DNA of 64,000 nucleotides from Zobellia uliginosa (GCF_900156625.1 NZ_FTOB01000003.1:248001-312000), one strand, 5' to 3'; positions 25,255-34,340 are shown, numbered from the stretch's first letter. The notes: generated by a model from the sequence alone, not told the origin. A program made the numbers and translations.

Positions 25255-25552
25255 AAATCGTCGTTTATCTTGCTATATTCCATAAGGTTTAGGGATAATG
25301 CAGTGGAATGCTTTGTCTGCTTGAAAATTTGTTAGTTTTTCTTGTTATTGGTTGCAAAAATCAACCTTTTTGGTAATTTTGGGAGTCAGTCTTTTCGAAA
25401 ATTGCCTAGAAGCAACACACTCAAAACTGCCATTTGAAATATAATTAAGGGCTCTGGCTACGGAGCGGTTTAACAAAGTTTGTCTACCTACTGCATTGCC
25501 TGCCATGTCCTCTACCTAAAACCGTTATCGAATAACCTAAATACAACCACCG
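25255..25552. other. 298-base region with a long 5' leader
   Basis: Apart from the promoter at 25352-25381, the stretch shows no gene. The frame that opens at 25480 (TTG) overlaps the true start of the cytochrome gene out of frame and has no coding character. The leader from the predicted start site to the ATG at 25553 is about 165 bases, long enough for regulation, but I see no stable structure in it. Confidence 0.4.
25350..25381 (+). promoter_or_regulatory. promoter of the di-haem cytochrome gene
   Basis: TTG (25352-25354) and TAATTTTG (25374-25381) are separated by 19 bases, an exact match to TTG-N19-TAnnTTTG. The -33 lies within the inverted repeat GGTTG-N7-CAACC (25350-25366), a possible operator. 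Confidence 0.65.
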
Positions 25553-27040
25553 ATGAAGAAAAAACGAATTCCTGTTTTTATTGTAATAGGAAGTTTACTC
25601 CTATTAAGTTTTCAAGTGATCAACAACCAACTACACTTATTGCAGTCTCCGGGAGCCGTAATCGAAGATTACGTGGAGCCTGATTACGAGCTGGGTTCGG
25701 GGCATATAGATTCTTTACTTCCCTTGCCGGAGGTGAAAGATGGTGAAAGGACGCCTTTTGACCTATGGCGGTATGGGGGGAAGGATAAAACTTCCTTTAT
25801 GCAGCCCGACCTGCCAATGGAGTGGGAAGAATGGCTTGAATTCCATAAAAAACAAAAGCCCGAGCTTATGGCCGATATTAGGGATTATATGAATTCGCGC
25901 TATAATTTCACGAATGAATCCTACGAAGGGAAATTCATGTCCGGGGGAAGAAAACCTATTATGAAAGGTCCTGTATCAAGATTACCAAAAGGTATCGGGT
26001 CATTCGAAGAACTTGCCAAACTATCTCCGGAAGAAATTAAGGAAAGGGACTTGTTTCCTTTTAAGCCTTTGGCACATCCATTGGCTTCAACGGCCCACAT
26101 GGTTTTTCCCGATGCTTGGAACAAGGTACACCCCGAACACGTGCGTATCGATTTAGACCACGATTATCCTGATGCGTATTTGCCCGAATTTCCCGCGCCG
26201 ATGTTTTTGACCACCCATAAGGAACTGGGAGATGTAACCAATGGGCGCGAGGTTACCTTTGCCAATTATTACGAAATATTTAACGGACTCTTGACCCCGG
26301 AACAAATGGAGGGCTTAAAGGAACTGTTAAGACCTACCCCTACAGGTTGGTTCAATCATACGACCCACAGGGTTACCGCTGAGCCAAGTGCCGGTGTATC
26401 TTGTTTTTCATGCCACGTAAACGGTCATACCAATGGGGCTTTTGAATTGGCGCCAGACAGCAGGCCGCAATTGTCACGTCTTCGGGTAGGTACCCCTTCC
26501 ATGCGTGGAAATTACAATATGATGCAATTTGCCTCAAAACGATCGATACGAAGCATGGACCATTTTGCGGAAGTAGAGGAATATTTTGATGGCGATCCCG
26601 GAATGATGCAACATATTGGTCCGCGTGCGCACCAAAAAGTAGTAGCAAATCGGATGGGGGATTTCAACGCCTTGTTAGATTTTCCACCTGCCCCAAAATT
26701 GGATGCCATGAACCGGTTGATTCCTGAAAAAGCGACCAAACAAGAACTTTTGGGCGAAAAATTGTTTCATGGAAAGGCCAAATGTGTGAGCTGCCATAGT
26801 GGTCCGGCCTTTGTAGATGATTATTTACACGATTTAAAGGTAGAGCGTTTTTACAAGGGACGACCTGAAGGTCCGATCAAAACATTCGCTTTAAGGGGGA
26901 TAAAGGATTCGCCCCCATATTTGCACGACGACCGTCTTCCGACCTTGGACGATACGGTAGAGTTTTTTAATCTGGTTCTGGAACTTGACCTGAGTAAGGA
27001 AGAGAAGAAGGCGCTAACCGCATATATGATGTGTCTCTAA
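25553..27040 (+). CDS. di-haem cytochrome c peroxidase-like protein
   Basis: Exported c-type cytochrome of 495 aa with an N-terminal hydrophobic signal or anchor (VFIVIGSLLLLSFQVI). Two haem-attachment motifs are present, CFSCH at 284-288 and CVSCH at 411-415. The C-terminal part has the MauG/CcpA-type pattern (LLGEKLFHGKAKCVSC, then TFALRGIKDSPPYLHDDRLP and LDDTVEFFN). It probably acts as a periplasmic peroxidase or a related oxidase on an unknown electron donor. Compared with ordinary CcpA (about 330 aa), the roughly 250-residue N-terminal region is additional and unlike anything I can name. It is monocistronic, with the promoter listed above. Confidence 0.8.
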   Translation: MKKKRIPVFIVIGSLLLLSFQVINNQLHLLQSPGAVIEDYVEPDYELGSGHIDSLLPLPEVKDGERTPFDLWRYGGKDKTSFMQPDLPMEWEEWLEFHKKQKPELMADIRDYMNSRYNFTNESYEGKFMSGGRKPIMKGPVSRLPKGIGSFEELAKLSPEEIKERDLFPFKPLAHPLASTAHMVFPDAWNKVHPEHVRIDLDHDYPDAYLPEFPAPMFLTTHKELGDVTNGREVTFANYYEIFNGLLTPEQMEGLKELLRPTPTGWFNHTTHRVTAEPSAGVSCFSCHVNGHTNGAFELAPDSRPQLSRLRVGTPSMRGNYNMMQFASKRSIRSMDHFAEVEEYFDGDPGMMQHIGPRAHQKVVANRMGDFNALLDFPPAPKLDAMNRLIPEKATKQELLGEKLFHGKAKCVSCHSGPAFVDDYLHDLKVERFYKGRPEGPIKTFALRGIKDSPPYLHDDRLPTLDDTVEFFNLVLELDLSKEEKKALTAYMMCL

Positions 27041-27053
27041 GCTCATACAATTG

Positions 27054-27117
27054 CCCCTGGGTACGTGTGGGGTTCTCCCTTACCTTTGCCTGTGAGGGGA
27101 AGCCATACGTATTTGGG
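27054..27117. repeat. long imperfect inverted repeat between convergent genes
   Basis: 27062-27080 and 27095-27111 are imperfectly complementary over about 17 bp (TACGTGTGG against CCATACGTA, then TTC..CCCT against AGGGGAAG). CCC (54-57) and GGG (115-117) extend it further out. It lies between the convergent cytochrome and DUF4252 genes. There is no T-run, so if it terminates transcription it does so inefficiently. Confidence 0.45.
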
Positions 27118-27156
27118 AGCCTTGTCCCTTTCTTTAAAAGAATTGTAGCGGAGTCT

Positions 27157-27702
27157 TTATTTCTTTTCTTCCCGCGGGTTGATTCCTGGGGGTAAACTAC
27201 CTCCTTGATATTGGTTGATGAGTCCTTCCCCCAGTTTTTGGAACTCTTCGTTCTGGGCCATTTGACGCACTTTTACAGGGTCGAAATCCCCATTGAAATA
27301 TAAAAAGGAAGCGTTTTGGTTATTGTTGTTGTAAATCAATATTTCCTTTACGGCATTTCTTTTCTCCCGTATGCTCACCACGTTTCGTTTGAGTTCATCG
27401 TTCTTGCGGTAGACTTCGATAAAAGAATTGCCGGTAATGCCGTTCATCTGTTTGTTCAAGAATTCTGTTTTGGCCGCGGTCGTACTGGGAAATGACATAT
27501 AGCGCAAATCTTTCGTAGTGCCTATAAGCGATTTCATCTCGGGAGAAATGCCACCAATAAGCGAAAGCATAAATCGGGGTACCCGCACGGCGGTAACATG
27601 GTCGTCTTCTTTATGGGCGTTGTAAAAACTGTCGATTGAATTGTAGGTGCTGCAAGATACGAGCAGTACAAGACTGCAAATAATTAGTGTTCTTTTGATC
27701 AT
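27157..27702 (-). CDS. DUF4252 lipoprotein
   Basis: Lipoprotein of 181 aa with the signal LIICSLVLLVSC (Cys17). It has the DUF4252 pattern (VRVPRFMLSLIGGISPE.., SFIEVYRKNDELKRNVVSIREKR, FLYFNGDFDPVKV). The family is common in Bacteroidota, of unknown function and located in the cell envelope. It is last in a minus-strand run with rluA-like and panB, 33 bases after the pseudouridine synthase gene. Confidence 0.8.
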   Translation of the reverse strand: MIKRTLIICSLVLLVSCSTYNSIDSFYNAHKEDDHVTAVRVPRFMLSLIGGISPEMKSLIGTTKDLRYMSFPSTTAAKTEFLNKQMNGITGNSFIEVYRKNDELKRNVVSIREKRNAVKEILIYNNNNQNASFLYFNGDFDPVKVRQMAQNEEFQKLGEGLINQYQGGSLPPGINPREEKK

Positions 27703-27735
27703 GGTCTTGTGTTTATACAGTTAAATATACTGTTT

Positions 27736-28434
27736 CTAACAACAAGCGTTCCAAATCGGGTCTACTGGTGGTTTGGCCACGATTTCTACAGGTTCTTTTC
27801 GCACCGGGTGGATAAAGGAGAGTCGTCGTGCGTGCAGGTGTATGCTTGCGTCGGCATTGCTCCGGTCAAAGCCGTACTTTAGGTCTCCTTTTATGGGGCA
27901 GCCAATGGCGGCCAACTGCGCCCTTATTTGATGATGGCGGCCTGTGTGTAAGTCGATTTCAAGAAGGTAGTAGCGGTCTAGCTTTTTTATCACCTTATAG
28001 TCTAGAATGGCTTTTTTGCTATCCGGAACTTCTTTGATATGGGCGTAGGACTTATTCTGTTTATTGTTGCGTTTGAGGTAATGGGTAAGAGTGTCCTCGT
28101 TTTTTTTGGGTTTATTTTTGACAATGGCCCAATAGGTCTTTTTCGCCGCTTTTTCGGCAAAAAGTTTATTGAGGCGGGGTAGGGCCTTTGAGGTTTTTGC
28201 AAAAACCACTATACCGGAGGTGGGGCGGTCAAGCCTGTGGGCTACGCCTAGGTAGACGTTTCCCGGTTTGTCGTATTTTTCCTTGATGTATAGTTTAACG
28301 ACCTCGCTTAACGGCATGTCTCCCGTTTTATCGCCCTGAACAATATCGCCCGGTCTTTTGTTGATGGCAACGATATGGTTGTCTTCAAACAATACCAAAA
28401 GGTTGTTTGGGTCGGAAAGGAGTTTACGGGCCAC
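27736..28434 (-). CDS. RluA-family pseudouridine synthase
   Basis: Cytoplasmic RNA-modifying enzyme of 232 aa converting uridine to pseudouridine in rRNA or tRNA. It carries the catalytic motif GVAHRLDRPTSGIVVFAKTS (Asp near residue 68) and the second family motif LEIDLHTGRHHQIRAQLA (about 156-173). There is no N-terminal S4 domain, so it resembles the short RluC/TruC-like members; the target site is unknown. It starts 57 bases after the panB stop, in the same unit. Confidence 0.9.
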   Translation of the reverse strand: MARKLLSDPNNLLVLFEDNHIVAINKRPGDIVQGDKTGDMPLSEVVKLYIKEKYDKPGNVYLGVAHRLDRPTSGIVVFAKTSKALPRLNKLFAEKAAKKTYWAIVKNKPKKNEDTLTHYLKRNNKQNKSYAHIKEVPDSKKAILDYKVIKKLDRYYLLEIDLHTGRHHQIRAQLAAIGCPIKGDLKYGFDRSNADASIHLHARRLSFIHPVRKEPVEIVAKPPVDPIWNACC

Positions 28435-28491
28435 TAGAGCTATAAATTAAGGTTGGATAAATCCGGTATGGATACGGATGTTGGATAGCTA

Positions 28492-29310
28492 TTAATACTG
28501 TTCTTCGTCGTTCGGGAAATCCCTGTTTTTTACGTCCTGTACATATTGTGAAATGGCACTGCCCATTTCTTCGTATAGGTTCATATAGCGCCGTAAGAAC
28601 CTAGGGTTGAATTCATGGGTCATTCCCAATAGGTCATGAATGACCAAAACTTGTCCATCGGCATGCTTTCCCCCACCGATACCGATAGTGGGTATTGAAA
28701 TACTCTCCGAGACTTTTTTGGTCAAGGCGGCCGGAATCTTTTCGAGCACGATGGCAAAACACCCGAGTTTTTCAAGAAGTTTGGCGTCTTCCATCAATTT
28801 TTCGGCCTCTGCCTCTTCCTTGGCACGGACGGTATAGGTTCCGAATTTATAGATAGATTGTGGGGTGAGTCCTAGGTGCCCCATTACCGGGATACCGGCT
28901 TTCAATATTTTTTTTACCGATTCCTTGATTTCGATTCCTCCTTCGAGTTTTACGGCATGGGCCCCACTTTCCTTCATAATACGGATGGCCGAACGGAGGG
29001 CTTCCTTAGGGTCGCTTTGATAGCTTCCGAAAGGAATGTCTACCACGACCAATGCCCTTTCCACGGCACGTATGACCGAGGTGGCATGATAGATCATTTG
29101 GTCAAGGGTTATAGGAAGGGTGGTTTCATGGCCGGCCATTACATTACTGGCAGAATCCCCTACCAGAATAACATCAACATTGGCAGAATCTACAATCTTG
29201 GCCATAGAGTAATCATATGCGGTAAGCATTGATATTTTTTCGTTGTGTTTTTTCATGTCTACAAGAGACTTGACCGTTACTCTTTTGTATTCTTTTTTTG
29301 CCGTTGACAT
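28492..29310 (-). CDS. panB: 3-methyl-2-oxobutanoate hydroxymethyltransferase
   Basis: Ketopantoate hydroxymethyltransferase, 272 aa, first step of pantothenate (vitamin B5/CoA) synthesis from 2-oxoisovalerate and methylene-THF. It has the family motifs [35 protein letters not shown] (Mg-binding Asp in LVGDS), [24 protein letters not shown], and [20 protein letters not shown] with the catalytic Glu in IVLEKIP. It is first gene of the panB-rluA-DUF4252 unit, divergent from the NTF2-like gene at 29461. Confidence 0.95.
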   Translation of the reverse strand: MSTAKKEYKRVTVKSLVDMKKHNEKISMLTAYDYSMAKIVDSANVDVILVGDSASNVMAGHETTLPITLDQMIYHATSVIRAVERALVVVDIPFGSYQSDPKEALRSAIRIMKESGAHAVKLEGGIEIKESVKKILKAGIPVMGHLGLTPQSIYKFGTYTVRAKEEAEAEKLMEDAKLLEKLGCFAIVLEKIPAALTKKVSESISIPTIGIGGGKHADGQVLVIHDLLGMTHEFNPRFLRRYMNLYEEMGSAISQYVQDVKNRDFPNDEEQY

Positions 29311-29460
29311 ATGTATTTTGTTTTGGAGGGATAAATGTAAGGAAAATGTTGGGTTTCCGAGATATGTAGGCCCCTTTGCTTATCGGTCGTTCAATCCGTA
29401 ACGGGGTTAAAGTACTCGTGCTAAAGCGAATATTTATTAAATTTGATAAAATTGATACCA

Positions 29461-29919
29461 ATGAAAAAACTACCCTCACTGCTTTTTTGCCTCCTTACCT
29501 TTGGGGGATATGCCCAGGAAAATGAAGAAATGGCTGTTAAAAATACGATCGAAGCTTTTTTTAAAGGGTTTCACCGTCAAGATTCGGTCCAAATAAAAAA
29601 GACGCTAGCCGGTAATGTGGTCATGCAAACCATTGCCAAGGATGAAATGGGAAATCCCGTAGTAAAGACACAGGCTTCTTCCGATTTCTTGAAGTCTATT
29701 GTCGCGATTCCCGAAACCACAAAATTTGAAGAGGTCATCAACAGTTATTCCATTCAGATAGATGGCCCAATGGCCCATGCCTGGACGCCTTATACCTTCA
29801 ATTTAGATGGGTCGTTTCACCATTGCGGGGTGAATTCTTTTCAGTTGGTGAAAGATGCCGACAAGGGGTGGCAAATCGTTTACGTTATCGATACCCGACG
29901 AAAAGGGGGATGTAAATAG
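29461..29919 (+). CDS. secreted NTF2/SnoaL-like protein
   Basis: Secreted protein of 152 aa from ATG 29461 (MKKLPSLLFCLLTFGGYAQ, cleavable signal); an upstream in-frame start six codons earlier is less likely. The mature part has the cone-shaped NTF2/SnoaL pattern (AVKNTIEAFFKGFHRQDSVQ.., SYSIQIDGPMAHAWTPYTF, WQIVYVIDTRR). The function is unknown; proteins of this family bind or transform small ligands. It is related in architecture, but not closely in sequence, to the one at 40186. It is monocistronic with a terminator. Confidence 0.75.
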   Translation: MKKLPSLLFCLLTFGGYAQENEEMAVKNTIEAFFKGFHRQDSVQIKKTLAGNVVMQTIAKDEMGNPVVKTQASSDFLKSIVAIPETTKFEEVINSYSIQIDGPMAHAWTPYTFNLDGSFHHCGVNSFQLVKDADKGWQIVYVIDTRRKGGCK

Positions 29920-29925
29920 CTATTT

Positions 29926-29959
29926 AAAAAAGACGAATTGTATAAAACCCGTCTTTTTT
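29926..29959. terminator. bidirectional terminator
   Basis: AAAAAAGACG (29926-29935) pairs with CGTCTTTTTT (29950-29959). A second T-run follows on the plus strand and a T-run exists on the minus side. It serves the NTF2-like gene and the convergent Gfo/Idh gene ending at 29970. Confidence 0.75.
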
Positions 29960-29969
29960 AGTTTTTTAA

Positions 29970-31436
29970 TTAAACCTTCCAACCGTCACGGTAGGTTCTA
30001 CCAACAAATTGGTTGGCTTCTTCCAAATTGGTAATCCGCATGTTCTCGCCGTCCCATAATAATTTCTTTCTTGCGAAGAAATCCATATTACCCTTACTAT
30101 CCTCTTTCCGCAACAAATAACTGCGAATGGCCAAATTTCCCATAAGAACGGTTTCCGTCATTGGGCCCGCATAATCGAACGAAGAGGTCAGGGCTTTATG
30201 TTCATCGCTGTTGAAGCCTGCTTTACACGCATCGACCCATTTTCGTTGGTGACCGTACTCGGGTTCTTCGTTTGTCTCGGTTTCAGGACCGAATTCGGTC
30301 GTGCCGTCGTTCAGGTATAGTTTCGGGGTGAGGGGGCTACTATCGTTGATGTTGGTGGAAATAATTCCTTTTTCACCAATGATGAGTACACCATTATAGC
30401 TTCCGGGGCCTCCAATGTCGTTGTTGGCCGGTATGATATCAGGATGCGAAGGTCTGATACCGCCGTCGCTCCAGGTCATTTCAATCGGCCTCTTTGTTTT
30501 TTCGGTGGCGCCAAAGTGAAGGGTTATAAAGGAGGAGGCAGGGCAACCTTCAGGGTGGTAATCGGCGTTCCACATTTGTGAATAGACCGAACCTATACTA
30601 CATTCGGCATCTGTAGGGTATTTTAGGCCTAGGGTACGAAAGGGAATATCGATCAGGTGACACCCTACATCGCCAAGGGCTCCCGTTCCGTAATCCCACC
30701 AGCCCCTCCAGCTAAATGGGTGCAAGTTCGGGGTGTAGGGCCTTTCGGGTGCAGGTCCGAGCCAAAGGTTCCAATCCAAGCTGTCGGGTTTAAGACTGGG
30801 GTCTGGCGCTTGCATGGCGCTTCCTTGTGGCCATACGGGGCGGTTGGTCCATACCTGAACTTTCGAAACGGCGCCAATGGCGTCGTTATCGATCCATTTT
30901 TGAACCATGCCCAAAAGTGGGTTAGAGCCGCCCTGGTTTCCCATTTGGCTCACAATTTTATGGTCTCGGGCCATCTGTGTGAGTATGCGTGCCTCACGAA
31001 TATTGTGGGTCATGGGTTTCTGTACATAGACATGTATGCCCCTTTCCATAGCATAGGCAGCTGCAGGGCCATGAACGTGGTCGGGAGTGGAAATGGTAAC
31101 GGCATCGATACCTTTTTCCTTATCTAGCATTTCACGGTAATCGGCATATAATTTTGCCTTGGGAAAATTCTCTACGGACTTCTTGGCAGAGCCCATGAAA
31201 TCTACATCGCATAGGGCCGTTACTTTTTCACGCCCGTTTACGGAAGCGTTGAAGATGTCACTGGAGCCTTTACCTCCGGCACCAATGGCAGCTAGGTTTA
31301 AGCGGTCACTGGGGGCTAGGTAGCCCGGGCCGCCCAAAACGTATCTGGGTACGATAAAGATAGAGGAAGCTATGGCCCCCTTTTTTAGAAAAGACCTTCT
31401 TGAGTTGGTTGGTGGCTTGTTTTTTTTGTGGGCCAT
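29970..31436 (-). CDS. Gfo/Idh/MocA oxidoreductase with Tat-type signal
   Basis: Predicted exported NAD(P)-dependent sugar oxidoreductase of 488 aa. The N-terminus has a twin-arginine signal (RRSFLKKGAIASSIFIVPRY). A Rossmann domain follows with LNLAAIGAGGKGSS and VTALCDVD, then AVTISTPDHVHGPAAAYAME. The usual EKP motif of the family reads VQKPMTHN (Gln for Glu). The C-terminal domain (WWDYGTGALGDVGCHLIDIP, and WSDGGIRPSHPD) is typical of the Bacteroidota/Planctomycetes exported branch that includes GH109-like enzymes. It is divergent from a DUF1080 gene at 31601, a combination linked to 3-keto-sugar chemistry. It should act in the periplasm with a tightly bound cofactor carried through Tat. 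Confidence 0.88.
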   Translation of the reverse strand: MAHKKNKPPTNSRRSFLKKGAIASSIFIVPRYVLGGPGYLAPSDRLNLAAIGAGGKGSSDIFNASVNGREKVTALCDVDFMGSAKKSVENFPKAKLYADYREMLDKEKGIDAVTISTPDHVHGPAAAYAMERGIHVYVQKPMTHNIREARILTQMARDHKIVSQMGNQGGSNPLLGMVQKWIDNDAIGAVSKVQVWTNRPVWPQGSAMQAPDPSLKPDSLDWNLWLGPAPERPYTPNLHPFSWRGWWDYGTGALGDVGCHLIDIPFRTLGLKYPTDAECSIGSVYSQMWNADYHPEGCPASSFITLHFGATEKTKRPIEMTWSDGGIRPSHPDIIPANNDIGGPGSYNGVLIIGEKGIISTNINDSSPLTPKLYLNDGTTEFGPETETNEEPEYGHQRKWVDACKAGFNSDEHKALTSSFDYAGPMTETVLMGNLAIRSYLLRKEDSKGNMDFFARKKLLWDGENMRITNLEEANQFVGRTYRDGWKV

Positions 31437-31600
31437 TGGGTTTGGTTTTTAGTTGAATTTGTGAACGGTCTCTAAAGTTAATTAAATTTTAATGATAGCA
31501 ATTAAAAGTTAGAATCGATATAGTATTATGATTCGCTAAATAAATCATGAACTAAATGTTAGGTATTTTCTATATTTATCGCTTTGAAAAATTTAACAAT

Positions 31601-32542
31601 ATGAAAATGGGATTGAAATTATTTGGGGCAACACTAGGCCTGTTGTTATCGGCGATTACAGTGGGCAATGCCCAAGAAGCAAAATCGTTGGAAGGCAAAT
31701 GGGATATGGTTATAGAAAAAGATGGTAAGCAATTGCCTTCTTGGTTAGAGATAAGGCATTCGGGTACGAATACCTTGGTCGGTAGTTTTGTCTATGCCTT
31801 CGGTAGTGCAAGGCCTATTGCAGAGGTTAAGGTGAAAAATGACATTTTCAATTTTACCATACCAAAGCAATGGGAACCAGAAGGTACCGATATGGTGTTT
31901 ACGGGGAGGCTGCAAGGAGAAGAACTTAAGGGAACGATGATTTATACTGATGGACAACCCTATAGTTGGTCTGCGGTAAGGGCCCCAAAATTGGAGTATG
32001 TTGAGAAAGCGAAATGGGGAAAACCAAAAGACCTTTTCAATGGAAAGGATTTAAGTGGTTGGACGGCCATGGGCGAAAACCAATGGATAGTTGAAAATGG
32101 GGTGCTGAGGAGTCCGAAATCGGGAGCGAACTTGGTGTCGAATGAAAAGTTCAAAGACTTTAAACTGCATGTGGAGTTTAAGGTGCCGCCTGGAAGCAAT
32201 AGTGGAGTGTATCTAAGAGGTCGTTATGAAGTTCAGATTACCGATGATAAGGGTTCTGATCCGTCAAACGTATTGTTTGGGGGAATTTACGGCTTTTTAA
32301 CACCGAACGAAATGGCGGCCAACGATGCGAGCGAATGGCAAACCTACGATATAACCTTGATCGGGCGTCGTGTAACCATAGTCGCTAATGGAAAAACCAT
32401 AATCAACGATCAAAATATACCAGGTATTACCGGTGGGGCCTTAGACAGTAATGAAGGCGAACCGGGGCCGTTTTTGATTCAAGGGGATCACGGCCCAATT
32501 ATGTTTCGAAAATTTGAAGTTACTCCAAGGGTAGAGAAGTAA
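31601..32542 (+). CDS. DUF1080 (3-keto-disaccharide hydrolase-type) secreted protein
   Basis: Secreted protein of 313 aa. The start is set at ATG 31601 (MKMGLKLFGATLGLLLSAIT..NAQ, cleavable signal), since the 15 upstream codons add nothing. Residues about 25-125 form a small beta domain (GKWDMVIEKDGKQLPSWLEI). Residues about 130-312 are a DUF1080 concanavalin-like domain (DLFNGKDLSGWTAMGENQWI, FKVPPGSNSGVYLRGRYEVQ). The family contains enzymes that cleave 3-keto glycosides formed by Gfo/Idh/MocA oxidoreductases, and such an oxidoreductase lies divergently next to it. A terminator follows. Confidence 0.85.
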   Translation: MKMGLKLFGATLGLLLSAITVGNAQEAKSLEGKWDMVIEKDGKQLPSWLEIRHSGTNTLVGSFVYAFGSARPIAEVKVKNDIFNFTIPKQWEPEGTDMVFTGRLQGEELKGTMIYTDGQPYSWSAVRAPKLEYVEKAKWGKPKDLFNGKDLSGWTAMGENQWIVENGVLRSPKSGANLVSNEKFKDFKLHVEFKVPPGSNSGVYLRGRYEVQITDDKGSDPSNVLFGGIYGFLTPNEMAANDASEWQTYDITLIGRRVTIVANGKTIINDQNIPGITGGALDSNEGEPGPFLIQGDHGPIMFRKFEVTPRVEK

Positions 32543-32562
32543 GCTTGGTCATGTATTTTTAC

Positions 32563-32597
32563 AAACGCCCACTGTTGTGTACAGCGGGCGTTTTTTT
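32563..32597 (+). terminator. intrinsic terminator after the DUF1080 gene
   Basis: AAACGCCC (32563-32570) with GGGCGTTT (32585-32592), plus an inner CTGT/ACAG extension, forms a 12-bp stem followed by T7. Confidence 0.85.
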
Positions 32598-32603
32598 GTG
32601 GGA

Positions 32604-33401
32604 TTACCAATGAATATCGGACGGGCGGTACAAAGGTTGACGCTCGGTTTGGGCAAAGGAGTTTATGTAGAATACACTAGCTTGGTGAATGGCTTCGTCA
32701 AAGGTAAAGTTACATTTGGCCTCTATTTCCGAAGGAGCGACTTCGTAGGTTTTGAACGCTTCTAGATCGAGAAAGGATAGTCGGGTCAAATCTTGGGTGA
32801 GTATAAACGATTTGGTCTTTAGTTGGCCGTTTTCTTCATAAAGAATGGTCTTGTAAAACTCGGTAGGAATTTTGTATCCCCTGTATTCTCGGTCGTCTTT
32901 ATGAAAAATGCAACCGCCGATAATGCTGACACGTGATCGGTCCATTTCCGTTTGGTCGTATAAAGAGTTTTCCAACTCGCCCCAAACACCTCCTTTTCCA
33001 CTTTGGTTAAAGTCATCCATCTGGGGAGCGATATTGGTAAAGACAAACGAATCGGAATTGGCTTTTTTGGCCTCCTCATGGTCACCCCATACCAAATCGA
33101 CCCTTCTGGCAATATGGCCTCGGTCTAAAGGGTTATTCTTGTACAGGCGGTTGCCGGCCTGCGATTCTGAAGGAATTCTCGAATCTTCAAAAAATCCTGC
33201 TCCCTTTCGGGCGATACGTTTCAGGTTGCTTCCGTCGATATTCCATGCTACCCAAATAGCGAATTGGGTACGACTACTTAGTGCTAGAGAAAAGTGGGTG
33301 TAGTCGATGATTTCGCTCCCGTTCAGTTGGAAGGCGTCGCTTAATCGGTTCAATCGCGGAGCGTGTATGCTTGTACTTAAAAAATCGGTATCAAATGCCA
33401 T
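32604..33401 (-). CDS. DNA/RNA non-specific endonuclease (NUC1 family)
   Basis: Beta-beta-alpha metal nuclease of 265 aa of the Serratia nuclease/EndoG family. The active-site motif is NNPLDRGHIARRVDLVWGDH (catalytic His in DRGH), followed by the metal-ligand Asn in FTNIAPQMDDFNQ. It also has the conserved C-terminal pattern YRGYKIPTEFYKTILYEEN. No signal peptide is visible, unlike secreted members, so it is either cytoplasmic (with possible self-toxicity needing control) or exported by a non-classical route. No inhibitor gene is adjacent. Convergent with the DUF1080 gene; the terminator at 32563 lies between. Confidence 0.88.
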   Translation of the reverse strand: MAFDTDFLSTSIHAPRLNRLSDAFQLNGSEIIDYTHFSLALSSRTQFAIWVAWNIDGSNLKRIARKGAGFFEDSRIPSESQAGNRLYKNNPLDRGHIARRVDLVWGDHEEAKKANSDSFVFTNIAPQMDDFNQSGKGGVWGELENSLYDQTEMDRSRVSIIGGCIFHKDDREYRGYKIPTEFYKTILYEENGQLKTKSFILTQDLTRLSFLDLEAFKTYEVAPSEIEAKCNFTFDEAIHQASVFYINSFAQTERQPLYRPSDIHW

Positions 33402-33492
33402 AGGAAAATAGGGTTAGAAAAGTTTAGTGCCTCAAAAATGTAAAAGTTCGAGAAGAAAGTCTTGGTCAATAGGTTTAAGATAGGGTTATTTT

Positions 33493-34278
33493 TTAGTGGT
33501 TTAGGTTAATGCCTTTGTTGGTAATCTCTTCGCTAATGGCATCCCATAGTTGAATTCGTTTTGTTAGGGCTTCTTTTGCGACCTTAAGGGTTTCTTGCCA
33601 TTTTCGTTGGTCGTTCCCACAAAGTTCGGCCACCATTTTAAGTGACAATGGCCCGTGTTCGTCGCCGTCGAGTTCAATGTGTCTTTCAAGATAGTAGACA
33701 AATTTGTTGTACCGTTTGTTATCGGCATCGGCGCTTTTTAAGACTTCCATGAACATATCGGGGATAACATCTTCTCGACCAAAGGTAAATGCGGCGGCTA
33801 CCAAATGTGGCTTTCCACTAGCTATGGTGTCAAAGGAAAAGCGTACAAAGTCGGCTACTTTTTGGGGAATATCGATGGCCGTCAAAGCCGAATCTACGGT
33901 GGCTCCTTTTTCTAAAAGTGCGATAAAGCCATTGATACGGACGGTGTCGGCCCCGAGTTGACGCATGGCTTCGAGGTACATTTCAAAATGGCTTTTAGCT
34001 TCGTTCAGTTCGTTGATATCACTTTCTTCCCCATGTACGATTTCATTGATAAACCGCGCCAGAACCGGGTTTTTACTAGGTGTCCAGGGAATGGAAACTT
34101 TGGTCAGTGAAATCTGAAGGGATTTTAAGAGCGACATAAAATCCCAAACCGCAAAAACATGATTTTCTGTAAAAATCCTAATATCTTCTATTTGGTTTAA
34201 ATTCGTGTAAAGCGGGTGGTTTTGAAGTCGATTTCTTAATTCCGCTATTTCGGTTTCTATCTTTACAATCTCTTTCAT
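33493..34278 (-). CDS. DUF3050 protein (haem-oxygenase-like fold)
   Basis: Cytoplasmic, all-helical protein of 261 aa. It matches the DUF3050 family ([68 protein letters not shown]). The conserved His and Glu residues in [14 protein letters not shown] and [10 protein letters not shown] suggest a metal centre of the haem-oxygenase-like di-iron type; no reaction is known to me. A 25-bp near-perfect palindrome lies 63 bases upstream of the start (34341-34365), so expression may be repressed by a dimeric regulator. Confidence 0.82.
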   Translation of the reverse strand: MKEIVKIETEIAELRNRLQNHPLYTNLNQIEDIRIFTENHVFAVWDFMSLLKSLQISLTKVSIPWTPSKNPVLARFINEIVHGEESDINELNEAKSHFEMYLEAMRQLGADTVRINGFIALLEKGATVDSALTAIDIPQKVADFVRFSFDTIASGKPHLVAAAFTFGREDVIPDMFMEVLKSADADNKRYNKFVYYLERHIELDGDEHGPLSLKMVAELCGNDQRKWQETLKVAKEALTKRIQLWDAISEEITNKGINLNH

Positions 34279-34340
34279 GGCTTTTGGGTCACTAAGAATA
34301 GGGTTGCGACCCCGTTCTTTAGTATTAATGGTTAGGTGTG

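Noticed and set aside
25480-25683. Cys-rich 67-residue ORF (two CxxC pairs) ahead of the cytochrome gene
   Set aside because: It starts with TTG, overlaps the signal peptide of the real gene out of frame, and most of it is a shadow of that gene.
32604-33401. Nuclease as part of a toxin/immunity or contact-dependent system
   Set aside because: No immunity-type ORF, secretion-system signal or polymorphic-toxin domain is adjacent; it looks like a stand-alone NUC1 enzyme.
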